Source: Nitrosotalea sp. | GTDB taxonomy: Archaea; Thermoproteota; Nitrososphaeria; Nitrososphaerales; Nitrosopumilaceae | Assembly (NCBI GenBank): GCA_023252335.1 | Contig: JAJPEA010000074.1 | Span: forward strand, 1 to 9,036 | DNA: 9,036 nucleotides | Direction: 5' to 3' | Part shown: positions 1 through 5,854 of the stretch, one piece after another | How the letters are laid out: every line of letters starts with the position of its first letter | Position numbering within the stretch: position 1 is the stretch's first letter | Translations under genes and position numbers: made by a program | Notes under the pieces: model-generated | The model's input: the letters and a program-made list of their open reading frames with translations, nothing else | What the model was told of the DNA's origin: nothing | The model's database searches: none

Positions 1-2
1 TC

Positions 3-161
3 ATCATCGAGGTTTTCTGTGATCAGAATTTAGCATTTATCTTTTATGATCATGGTGTAGATCTAGTTTTTATTTTAAAAAATAATAAAATTGGTTTTCT
101 AATTTGTGAGATAGAGAAGTTAGTCCAAGCTAAAATTCGATCACTATTTAAGATAAAATAG
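3..161 (+). CDS. C-terminal fragment of an unrecognised protein (5' end outside window)
   Basis: One frame stays open from the left edge for 52 codons and ends at TAG 159-161. In DNA this AT-rich that length is unlikely by chance, and the peptide looks natural: alternating hydrophobic strands (LAFIFYDHG, DLVFILKNN) followed by an amphipathic helix (GFLICEIEKLVQ) and a basic tail. I do not recognise the family. A strand-turn-strand-helix ending of this kind occurs at the C-terminus of small Roadblock/LC7-like (profilin-fold) proteins common in archaea, but that is a shape argument only. It ends 64 nt before the ABC ATPase start and reads in the same direction, so read-through into the importer operon is possible, although a promoter-like region lies between them. 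Confidence 0.5.
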   Translation: MIEVFCDQNLAFIFYDHGVDLVFILKNNKIGFLICEIEKLVQAKIRSLFKIK

Positions 162-176
162 TATAACGACGTTATA
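162..176. promoter_or_regulatory. Perfect 7-1-7 inverted repeat, candidate operator of the ABC operon
   Basis: TATAACG-A-CGTTATA is a perfect inverted repeat with 7-nt arms and a single central base. It begins directly after the upstream stop codon and ends 49 nt before the ATPase start. It overlaps the most likely TATA element (172-179), so a dimeric repressor bound here would block TBP/TFB. The symmetry is seen directly; the operator role is inferred. Confidence 0.5.
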
Positions 177-216
177 TGATAACCGATTCCCATATTGGTC
201 ATAAGTTATTTGGGAG
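172..216 (+). promoter_or_regulatory. Candidate TATA box and Shine-Dalgarno site of the ABC operon
   Basis: TTATATGA (172-179, counted with its preceding T) is a plausible archaeal TATA element. It would start transcription near 200-205 and give a leader of about 20-25 nt. GGGAG at 212-216 lies 9 nt before ATG 226 and fits the archaeal anti-Shine-Dalgarno sequence, which supports that start over the out-of-frame ATG at 218. An alternative TATA-like element, ATTTAAGA, lies near 146-153 inside the end of the upstream reading frame. Confidence 0.4.
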
Positions 217-225
217 AATGACGTC

Positions 226-1002
226 ATGACAAAACTTCAGGCTAGAAATATTGTAAAACACTTTGATCATAATGGAAATTCTGTTGCAGCACTGGATGGC
301 GTCAATCTAAATGTTGAAGAAGGTGATTTCATATGCATCGTTGGTCCATCCGGATGTGGAAAATCCACCTTTTTGAATATTGTAGCAGGACTTGAAAAAC
401 CAGACTCGGGAGAAATTCTACTAAACGGCAAGCCAATTTCTGACTCTGGGCCTGACAGAACGATGGTCTTTCAGGAAGGTGCACTCTTTCCATGGCTCAA
501 AGTCATTGACAATGTAGAGTTTGGACTAAAGATGTCTGGTATTCCAAAAGATGAACGCAGCGAAATATCTCAAAGATATCTTGACATGATGCAGCTTACC
601 AAATTTGCAAACTCGTACACATATCAACTATCAACGGGAATGAAACAAAGAGTTGCAATAGCTAGAGCACTTGCAATGGATCCTGAAATTCTTTTGATGG
701 ATGAACCTTTTGCAGCACTTGATTCTCAGACAAGAGATCTATTGCTTGTGGAATTACAACTTATCTGGGAGAGGACAAAAAAGACAATCATATTTGTCAC
801 ACATAATATTTCTGAATCTGTAATACTTGGTAACAAGGTTGAGGTATTCAAGAATAGGCCTTCTAAAATTAAAAAGGAGATAATAATTGATTATCGACGA
901 CCAAGACTTGCAGAAGATGAAAATCTTCAAAAATATTATCATCAAATTCTTGATGAGCTAAAAAGCGAGGTCATTGCACGAACAAAGGATGAGATCCAAT
1001 GA
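226..1002 (+). CDS. ABC transporter ATP-binding protein, nitrate/sulfonate/taurine import family
   Basis: This is the cytoplasmic ATPase that powers the importer encoded with the next two genes. All ABC motifs are present: Walker A GPSGCGKST (residues 40-48), Q-loop FQEGALFPWL (from 82), signature LSTGMKQR (135-142), Walker B ILLMDEP (155-161), D-loop ALD (164-166) and switch His193. The Q-loop form with LFPW and the 258-residue length are typical of the SsuB/TauB/NrtD group. The C-terminal 50 residues are a charged, helical extension. One departure is the signature, which reads LSTGM where the group normally has LSGGM. The start at ATG 226 is supported by GGGAG nine bases upstream. The stop overlaps the permease start (ATGA), indicating translational coupling. 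The substrate cannot be inferred from this subunit. Confidence 0.93.
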   Translation: MTKLQARNIVKHFDHNGNSVAALDGVNLNVEEGDFICIVGPSGCGKSTFLNIVAGLEKPDSGEILLNGKPISDSGPDRTMVFQEGALFPWLKVIDNVEFGLKMSGIPKDERSEISQRYLDMMQLTKFANSYTYQLSTGMKQRVAIARALAMDPEILLMDEPFAALDSQTRDLLLVELQLIWERTKKTIIFVTHNISESVILGNKVEVFKNRPSKIKKEIIIDYRRPRLAEDENLQKYYHQILDELKSEVIARTKDEIQ

Positions 1003-1796
1003 GTGATAATACTTTAAAAAAACGTAAACGAAATTTTGATGATGCTGCAAATGCGGCATTGTTCATTGCTGCATTCATTGGTGTGTGGCAACTTGTATTC
1101 ACACTTGGAATATTTCCACAGATATCTTTACCTTCACCAACAATGGTGGCAGAAACATTTGTCAAAATAATATTCAATGGTACTCTATTCTGGAGTGTTG
1201 GTGTAACACTGGGTAGATTACTTGCTGCTTTTGCAGTCTCGATTACTATTGGAGCGCTTGTTGGGTTTACAATGATAAAATTCAAAAGTTTTGGCAAGAC
1301 TTTGAATTCCTTTTCAGCCGGATTGTTGGCGTTTCCAAGCATTGCCTGGGTTCCATTCTCAATTTTACTCATAGGATTCAATGAATTTGGCATAATGTTT
1401 GTAGTTGTAATGAGTTCTGTATTTTCTATCATGATATCTACATACAGCAGCATCAGAAACATACCGCCAATCTATCTTGACGCTGCAAAAAACATGGGGG
1501 CAAAGGGGTTTTTGTTATTTAGACACGTTACAATTCCTGCAGCTACTCCGTCATTAATAATTGGTCTAAGACAAGCCTGGTCATTTTCTTGGCATGCAGT
1601 AATTGGTGCTGAGATACTAATGTCAATTGTAGGACTGGGACATATTCTTTCAGTTGGTAGGGAATTTTTGGATATGAGCCAAGTGATTGCAAGCATGATT
1701 ACAATATTTACAATTGGATTGCTAGTTGATAGATTCCTCTTACACAAGCTAGAAGATAAAATCAGAGCCAAGTGGGGCCTGGATAATCATAGATAA
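999..1796 (+). CDS. ABC transporter permease, nitrate/sulfonate/taurine import family
   Basis: This is the integral membrane subunit forming the translocation path, probably as a homodimer. The 265-residue protein has a basic N-terminus (KKRKR at 7-11), then about six hydrophobic segments (roughly 18-39, 64-92, 104-127, 130-149, 186-212 and 228-248). The cytoplasmic EAA loop that docks on the ATPase is clear at about 161-184 (DAAKNMGAKG, then an IPAATP ending). The stretch after it, GLRQAWSFSWHAVIGAEIL (189-207), is characteristic of SsuC/TauC/NrtB-type permeases of the BPD_transp_1 family. The ATG overlaps the ATPase stop by four bases, and the binding-protein gene starts 15 nt downstream, so the three genes form one operon. 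A long open frame on the opposite strand here is a shadow. Confidence 0.92.
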   Translation: MSDNTLKKRKRNFDDAANAALFIAAFIGVWQLVFTLGIFPQISLPSPTMVAETFVKIIFNGTLFWSVGVTLGRLLAAFAVSITIGALVGFTMIKFKSFGKTLNSFSAGLLAFPSIAWVPFSILLIGFNEFGIMFVVVMSSVFSIMISTYSSIRNIPPIYLDAAKNMGAKGFLLFRHVTIPAATPSLIIGLRQAWSFSWHAVIGAEILMSIVGLGHILSVGREFLDMSQVIASMITIFTIGLLVDRFLLHKLEDKIRAKWGLDNHR

Positions 1797-1811
1797 TTTT
1801 AGGTATTCAAA

Positions 1812-2879
1812 ATGGTTCATCACATACAAGCTGGCATAAAGTTTGGAATTGCAGGTGCAATAATCGGAGTTGTAATTGTACTCAGTATGATATCGCATCC
1901 TTTGCCAGTGTCATCTCAATCTTCATCTTATACTACGGACGAAATCTTGCGAATAGGATATTTTTCAAACATAAATCACGCTCCAGCGGTAATAGGGATA
2001 GGTAACGGTGACTTTCAGAATGCACTTGGTAATGTAAAAATTGAATCACAGGTGTTCAATGCAGGACCTGATGAAATGGAGGCACTGTTTGCAAATAGAA
2101 TTGATGTTGCATATGTTGGCCCCAATCCTGCAATCAATGGGTATCTAAAAAGTGATGGCGGGCTTAGGATAATTGCAGGCGTATCAAGTGGTGGTGCTGT
2201 CTTTGTAATAAGAAATGATTCTGGAATAGAAACTGCGCATGATTTTGCAGGGAAAAAATTTGCTTCTCCACAACTTGGCAATACGCAAGATGTTGCACTA
2301 CGATCTTACTTGCTAAAGAATGGATACAAGACTTCAGAAAATGGGGGAAATGTGACAATACTTCCTGCCAAGACTTCGGACATTGTTACAATGATGTCAA
2401 AAAAAGACATTGATGGAGCATGGGTACCAGAACCATGGGGTGCTATACTTGTCAAACAGACGAATGGAAAGATATTTCTTGATGAAAGGGACTTGTGGCC
2501 AAACGGCAAGTTCGCAACCGCCCTTTTAGTTACAAGAACTGACTATCTACAAAATCATCCAGATGTTGTCCAAAAACTATTGGAAGCACATGTAAACGAG
2601 ACAATATGGATTAACAATAACAAGAACGAAGCAATTAATGATTTTAATGCTCAATTACAGAAATTGACTGGCAAGACAATTCCAAATGATGTGATTTCGG
2701 ATGCATTTTCAAGAATGGACATAACATATGATCCTGTCAAGTCTTCTGTTATAACGTCGGCTGATGATGCGTATGATTTGGGATTTTTGGGAGATAACAA
2801 ACCAGACCTTTCAAACATATTTGATGTGACAATATTGAACAAAGTACTGCAAGAACAAAACTTGCCTGTAATACCTTAA
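1812..2879 (+). CDS. Membrane-anchored substrate-binding protein of the ABC importer (SsuA/NMT1-like)
   Basis: This 355-residue protein should capture substrate outside the membrane and deliver it to the permease. A hydrophobic segment (about 11-27) after a short HH-containing N-terminus serves as signal anchor. There is no lipobox cysteine, so it is held by the uncleaved helix or cleaved near SSQS (34-37). The body is a type II periplasmic-binding fold: RIGYFSNINHAPA (47-59), a GPNPAINGY ligand-pocket region (103-111), the hinge segment PQLGNTQD (153-160) and DGAWVPEPW (201-209). These motifs resemble bacterial aliphatic-sulfonate/nitrate-class binding proteins, from memory especially actinobacterial ones, which hints at an old transfer from bacteria. 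Candidate ligands include sulfonates, taurine, nitrate or a thiamine precursor. AGGT at 1801-1804 is a weak ribosome site. Its TAA interlocks with the stop of the convergent gene. Confidence 0.9.
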   Translation: MVHHIQAGIKFGIAGAIIGVVIVLSMISHPLPVSSQSSSYTTDEILRIGYFSNINHAPAVIGIGNGDFQNALGNVKIESQVFNAGPDEMEALFANRIDVAYVGPNPAINGYLKSDGGLRIIAGVSSGGAVFVIRNDSGIETAHDFAGKKFASPQLGNTQDVALRSYLLKNGYKTSENGGNVTILPAKTSDIVTMMSKKDIDGAWVPEPWGAILVKQTNGKIFLDERDLWPNGKFATALLVTRTDYLQNHPDVVQKLLEAHVNETIWINNNKNEAINDFNAQLQKLTGKTIPNDVISDAFSRMDITYDPVKSSVITSADDAYDLGFLGDNKPDLSNIFDVTILNKVLQEQNLPVIP

Positions 2880-3922
2880 TCTTTTTTCTTTTTCCAAATT
2901 GTTATGCTTATTGCAGCTGCTGCAATTGGAATTGTTACCAAAATATAATTTCTAAAATTGTCTGGTGTTGTCAAGCCAGGTTGGTCAAATCCTGAAATTG
3001 CTAGATCTGATGTAGATCTTGGAGAAAGCGTCAGTGCTACGTGCCAGTATCCATCAGGATCTTTACTTTGCACGAATTCTACTGGCTTGCCATTTGACAA
3101 TACGGAAAATTTTTCTGCGCCTGTTTCTTGTGGGAACATAAAGTTCACAAATCCTGTATCTGGAAATGGGTACCTAACAGTTGCAAGAACACTGTGAGTA
3201 GCGTCATCGAATTTGGTATCGGTAACAGAACCCGAGGTCAGATATTGGAAATTGTATGGCTTGCCATCTTTGGTTACTGTTACTGGCATTGTTGGATCCT
3301 CTCCTGCAGTAAAACAACTGTAATAGCTCACCATTGAGGCGTGTTGTGGATCTGGGTACATGGAAAATGCAATTTTTTGTCCAGGGTCTATCTTGTCAAT
3401 TGTCTCAACACTCTTTCCAACATCCAAAAACTTGCCATCTTTTCCGTATATTGCAGCATATACCTTTACTCCATAAGCTGTTGAAGTGTCATTATTTACA
3501 ATAAAACCTGTCTCATGACCGTCAGTATGTTTTTTCAATGTCTTGTCGTAGACTACCTCAATGTCTGTGAAATTATGTTCTGTTGAAATAAAACTAACCT
3601 GAGGCATTTCTAGAGTTGCATTTTTTCCTTCAACTTGGGGTATCTTTAGATTAAATGGAATATCTTTTTGAGAATTTACAGTTGATAGAGTGTATTTCTC
3701 TGATACCGTATCATCGTTATCTTTTACATTGATTGTAATTGTTGGAATTATTGCAGTAGATTCAGTATTTTTTACTGCCCCAATTACTGTATAAGTTCCG
3801 TTTACATCATAAAATCCCTTGAACTCATTATCTGGAATCCATACATTGGCATATGCAGTATGAATGCCAACAAATCCTAAACTAATTATTGCAAATATGG
3901 ATACTAGAACAAACAATTGCAT
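2876..3922 (-). CDS. Secreted cell-surface protein with Ig/FxLYD-like domains and a C-terminal membrane anchor
   Basis: The function of this 348-residue protein is unknown. Residues 1-25 are a signal peptide (hydrophobic core, cleavage near AYA|N). The outer part has three beta-rich regions: about 35-110, about 130-190 and about 210-315. The second (GFIVNNDTSTAYGVKVYAAI, then DPGQKIAF) fits the FxLYD/CARDB-type pattern of small Ig-like domains. Four N-glycosylation sequons (Asn41, 101, 117, 144) and a single cysteine (Cys203) fit an archaeal outer-surface protein. A transmembrane helix (326-343) followed by KKKKD anchors it with the tail in the cytoplasm. The PEFG sorting motif common on thaumarchaeal surface proteins is absent. 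The start at 3922 has no Shine-Dalgarno site but has a TATA-like element about 30 nt upstream, consistent with a near-leaderless transcript. Confidence 0.85.
   Translation of the reverse strand: MQLFVLVSIFAIISLGFVGIHTAYANVWIPDNEFKGFYDVNGTYTVIGAVKNTESTAIIPTITINVKDNDDTVSEKYTLSTVNSQKDIPFNLKIPQVEGKNATLEMPQVSFISTEHNFTDIEVVYDKTLKKHTDGHETGFIVNNDTSTAYGVKVYAAIYGKDGKFLDVGKSVETIDKIDPGQKIAFSMYPDPQHASMVSYYSCFTAGEDPTMPVTVTKDGKPYNFQYLTSGSVTDTKFDDATHSVLATVRYPFPDTGFVNFMFPQETGAEKFSVLSNGKPVEFVQSKDPDGYWHVALTLSPRSTSDLAISGFDQPGLTTPDNFRNYILVTIPIAAAAISITIWKKKKD
2880..2895 (+). terminator. Oligo-T transcription terminator of the ABC operon, inside the opposing gene
   Basis: Directly after the binding-protein stop the plus strand reads T6-C-T5 (2882-2893). 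Archaeal RNA polymerase terminates on such oligo-U tracts without needing a hairpin. The tract lies within the 3' end of the convergent gene, where its complement encodes the KKKK tail. Termination is inferred from sequence only. Confidence 0.5.
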
Positions 3923-3948
3923 CTTATGACGTTAAGCGGATAGTCGTT

Positions 3949-3961
3949 CTTTAATTTTAAT
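3949..3961 (-). promoter_or_regulatory. TATA-like promoter element of the surface-protein gene
   Basis: On the minus strand this reads ATTAAAATTAAAG, centred about 31 nt before the ATG at 3922. That spacing predicts a leader of only a few bases and fits the lack of a Shine-Dalgarno site. It suggests that the gene is transcribed separately from the reductase gene upstream, whose stop lies 90 nt away. Confidence 0.4.
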
Positions 3962-4012
3962 CTAGATGTTAATTTTCATATCTGTTATTTTTGATGTGAA
4001 AATGCTTGATTG

Positions 4013-4765
4013 TCATAGTTTGTGTAAGAGATCCAATGCACCTGCAAAGTCATTTGGAGAACTAATTAGTACATTTCCTGCAATCTTGTCTATTTGTTTT
4101 ATAAATTCTACCATGTCTTTACTATATCCTGACCAGTCAAGATTTAGCATTTGAGCAGACTTCTTGTTCTTCTCTGATGCTAACAAGATACATGGGATTA
4201 TCTTGAATCCTTGAGGTTTTAGTGTGTCCACAATTCTAGTGACCTGCTCGATGGAATTTATCACCTGGGTGACAAATCCCTTTGGCTGGGCTTCAATTTT
4301 TTTGTGTATCTTTTCAAAATCAGGGTTACCTGAGATTGAGAGAAACATGTCAATTCTTTTTCCAAAGCCTTGTTCGTTGAACTGTTTTACTATCTCACTT
4401 GGAACAAGTCTGGAATCTTTTGGACCAGATGGTGGAGCGTCGCCTTTGAGTACCAAAACTCCGTTTAGATTCAACAAAATGGCATCACATATGGTTTGAG
4501 TAATTGAGGTAAGATTTCTGTCACGAACACGTATGCTTGCAGTGATTCTTATCTTACTGTTGGAATTTCGTATGAAAAATCCAGCTGTAATTGGCGAAAC
4601 TCTTGGAATTCCAAGAACTGAATCAGTCAGATGAATTCCGTCGCTTGTCTGACCGATTTTAATAGCTCTCTCCTTTAGCCTTTCAACAGACTCTGAGAGT
4701 TGGTCATGAGATAATACCGTATCTTGGATAACTTTGGGAGGATTAATTTCATAAATTATAGTCAT
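4013..4765 (-). CDS. metF: Methylenetetrahydrofolate reductase family protein (MetF-like, short form)
   Basis: It probably reduces 5,10-methylene- to 5-methyl-tetrahydrofolate, the methyl donor for the methionine synthase encoded divergently. The 250-residue chain is a MetF-type barrel: YEINPPK (5-11, E. coli has FEFFPPR), IRVRDRN (78-84) and VLVLKGDAPP (103-112, matching the LRGD segment). It also has FVTQV (164-168) and GFKIIPCILLAS in the last third. By my alignment the residues corresponding to E. coli catalytic Glu28, Asp120 and Gln183 are kept as Glu6, Asp109 and Gln167. It is about 40 residues shorter than bacterial MetF, with both ends trimmed, and the C-terminal segment is poorly matched. 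Flavin use and the electron donor are therefore uncertain. A minus-strand TTATAATC lies about 26 nt before the ATG, and AGGA about 10 nt before it. Confidence 0.78.
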   Translation of the reverse strand: MTIIYEINPPKVIQDTVLSHDQLSESVERLKERAIKIGQTSDGIHLTDSVLGIPRVSPITAGFFIRNSNSKIRITASIRVRDRNLTSITQTICDAILLNLNGVLVLKGDAPPSGPKDSRLVPSEIVKQFNEQGFGKRIDMFLSISGNPDFEKIHKKIEAQPKGFVTQVINSIEQVTRIVDTLKPQGFKIIPCILLASEKNKKSAQMLNLDWSGYSKDMVEFIKQIDKIAGNVLISSPNDFAGALDLLHKL

Positions 4766-4859
4766 AATTGACTGTCCTGACTACTTGATTATAACCTTTG
4801 AAGAGTATTCACATCATATCAAAACAAAACAGAATTAAATTGATGATGCCTTTTCTGAA
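4766..4859. promoter_or_regulatory. Divergent promoter region between metF-like and metH genes
   Basis: These 94 nt serve both directions. On the minus strand a TATA element (TTATAA, 4789-4794) sits about 26 nt before the reductase ATG, so its transcript has little or no leader. On the plus strand AATTAAAT (4833-4840) sits about 23 nt before the TTG at 4860 and would start transcription close to that codon. TGACT occurs twice, 9 nt apart (4769-4773, 4778-4782), near the reductase start. No cobalamin or SAM riboswitch-like structure was recognised, and there is no room for one in the short leaders. Confidence 0.5.
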
Positions 4860-5828
4860 TTGTACTTGGCTGAAAAAATACCTCTAGACATTTTGATGAA
4901 AAATAAAATCGTACTTTTTGATGGTGCAATGGGTACTGAGATTCAAAAACTAAATCCTACACCGGAGGACTTTCCAGATGGTAAAGAGGGATTCAATGAT
5001 GGGCTCTCATTTACAAGACCCGAGTGGATAAAAAAGATCCACCGCTCATATCTGCAAGCTGGAGCAGACTGTATTGAGACCAATACATTTGGATCAAACA
5101 AGCTAAAGCTAGATGAATATGGATATGGAGACCAAACACTAGACTATAACAAAAAAATAGCACAACTTGCAGTTGGTGTCGCACAAGAATTTACAGACAA
5201 ACCGCGATATGTGATAGGCTCTATGGGTCCAACTGGGTTTCTTCCAAGCTCAAATGATCCGTCTCTTGGACAGATAAAACTTGACGAAATTAGAGAAGCA
5301 TTTGAGATCCAGGCAGAGGGACTAGTTCTTGGAGGAGTGGATGCCTTGTTGATTGAGACAAGCCAAGATATCTTGGAGGTAAAACTTGCAATTGAAGCAT
5401 GCCATAATGCATTTAAAAAAACTGGCAAGAGAGTTCCAATAATTGCAAATGTAACACTAGACAAGTATGGAAAAATGCTTCTTGGCACAAACATCCAAGC
5501 TGCATATACTATCGTATCTGAGATGGGAATTGATGCGTTTGGACTAAACTGTTCCACTGGTCCTATTGAAATGATTCCTAGTGTACAATGGCTAAACGAA
5601 CAAAATTCTCTACCGTTACTTGTTGTGCCAAATGCCGGGATGCCTGAAAATCAAGGAGGTAAAGCAGTCTATAAAATGGAACCAAAAGATATGGCAAGTG
5701 TGATGGCTGATTTTTTGAATCAATATCCAAATGTGAGAATAATTGGAGGATGCTGTGGTACAAATGTTGATCATATTTCATTTCTACGTAAAGTAATTGA
5801 CGAAAAGGCCGCAGAGAATAACCGCTAG
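4860..5828 (+). CDS. metH: Methionine synthase, homocysteine-binding zinc module (MetH part 1)
   Basis: This 322-residue TIM barrel (S-methyl_trans family) corresponds to the N-terminal module of cobalamin-dependent methionine synthase. It binds homocysteine through zinc and accepts the methyl group from methylcobalamin on the partner encoded next. It begins with the family hallmark LFDGAMGTEIQ (19-29). The zinc ligands are Cys231 (GLNCSTGP) and Cys298-Cys299 (GGCCGT); GADCIETNTFGSN (68-80) and IGSMGPTG (119-126) are also typical. No ATG opens the frame. TTG 4860 (or TTG 4866) is preferred over ATG 4896 because IPLDILMKNKI before that ATG looks like the helix that precedes DGAMGT in relatives, and because a TATA box fits a start near 4860. 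The partner gene starts 26 nt downstream. Confidence 0.9.
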   Translation: MYLAEKIPLDILMKNKIVLFDGAMGTEIQKLNPTPEDFPDGKEGFNDGLSFTRPEWIKKIHRSYLQAGADCIETNTFGSNKLKLDEYGYGDQTLDYNKKIAQLAVGVAQEFTDKPRYVIGSMGPTGFLPSSNDPSLGQIKLDEIREAFEIQAEGLVLGGVDALLIETSQDILEVKLAIEACHNAFKKTGKRVPIIANVTLDKYGKMLLGTNIQAAYTIVSEMGIDAFGLNCSTGPIEMIPSVQWLNEQNSLPLLVVPNAGMPENQGGKAVYKMEPKDMASVMADFLNQYPNVRIIGGCCGTNVDHISFLRKVIDEKAAENNR

Positions 5829-5854
5829 GTATTTAGAAAAAGTACTAGAGAACG

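Noticed and set aside
971..1462. 163-codon open frame on the minus strand
   Set aside because: It lies wholly opposite the permease gene, has no recognisable domain, and its composition is what the complement of hydrophobic codons gives.
2876..2960. PEFG-CTERM archaeosortase signal on the surface protein
   Set aside because: The C-terminus has the helix and basic tail, but the residues before it (TTPDNFRN) do not contain PEFG.
3000..3337. Plus-strand open frames inside the surface-protein gene
   Set aside because: They are antisense to a gene with a clear signal peptide and membrane anchor, and show no motif or ribosome site of their own.
3928..3934. GACGTTA shared with the palindrome upstream of the ABC operon (168-174)
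   Set aside because: A 7-mer is expected about once by chance in this much sequence and here lacks the inverted partner, so a shared regulator is not supported.
3972..4003. 7-bp inverted repeat ATTTTCA/TGAAAAT with an 18-nt loop downstream of the reductase gene
   Set aside because: It is all A/T-rich with one G-C pair per arm, has a long loop and no following T-run on the minus strand, so it is too weak to call a terminator.
4766..4859. Possible cobalamin or SAM riboswitch before metH
   Set aside because: The region is short, no B12-box-like or SAM-type stems are visible, and predicted leaders are near zero length.
5144..5557. 137-codon open frame on the minus strand
   Set aside because: It is a shadow of MetH part 1, whose zinc and substrate motifs are intact in the plus frame.
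5829..5854. MetH split explained by one sequencing frameshift
   Set aside because: Stops occur in both frames around the junction (5826-5828 and 5846-5848), so one indel would not fuse the genes.
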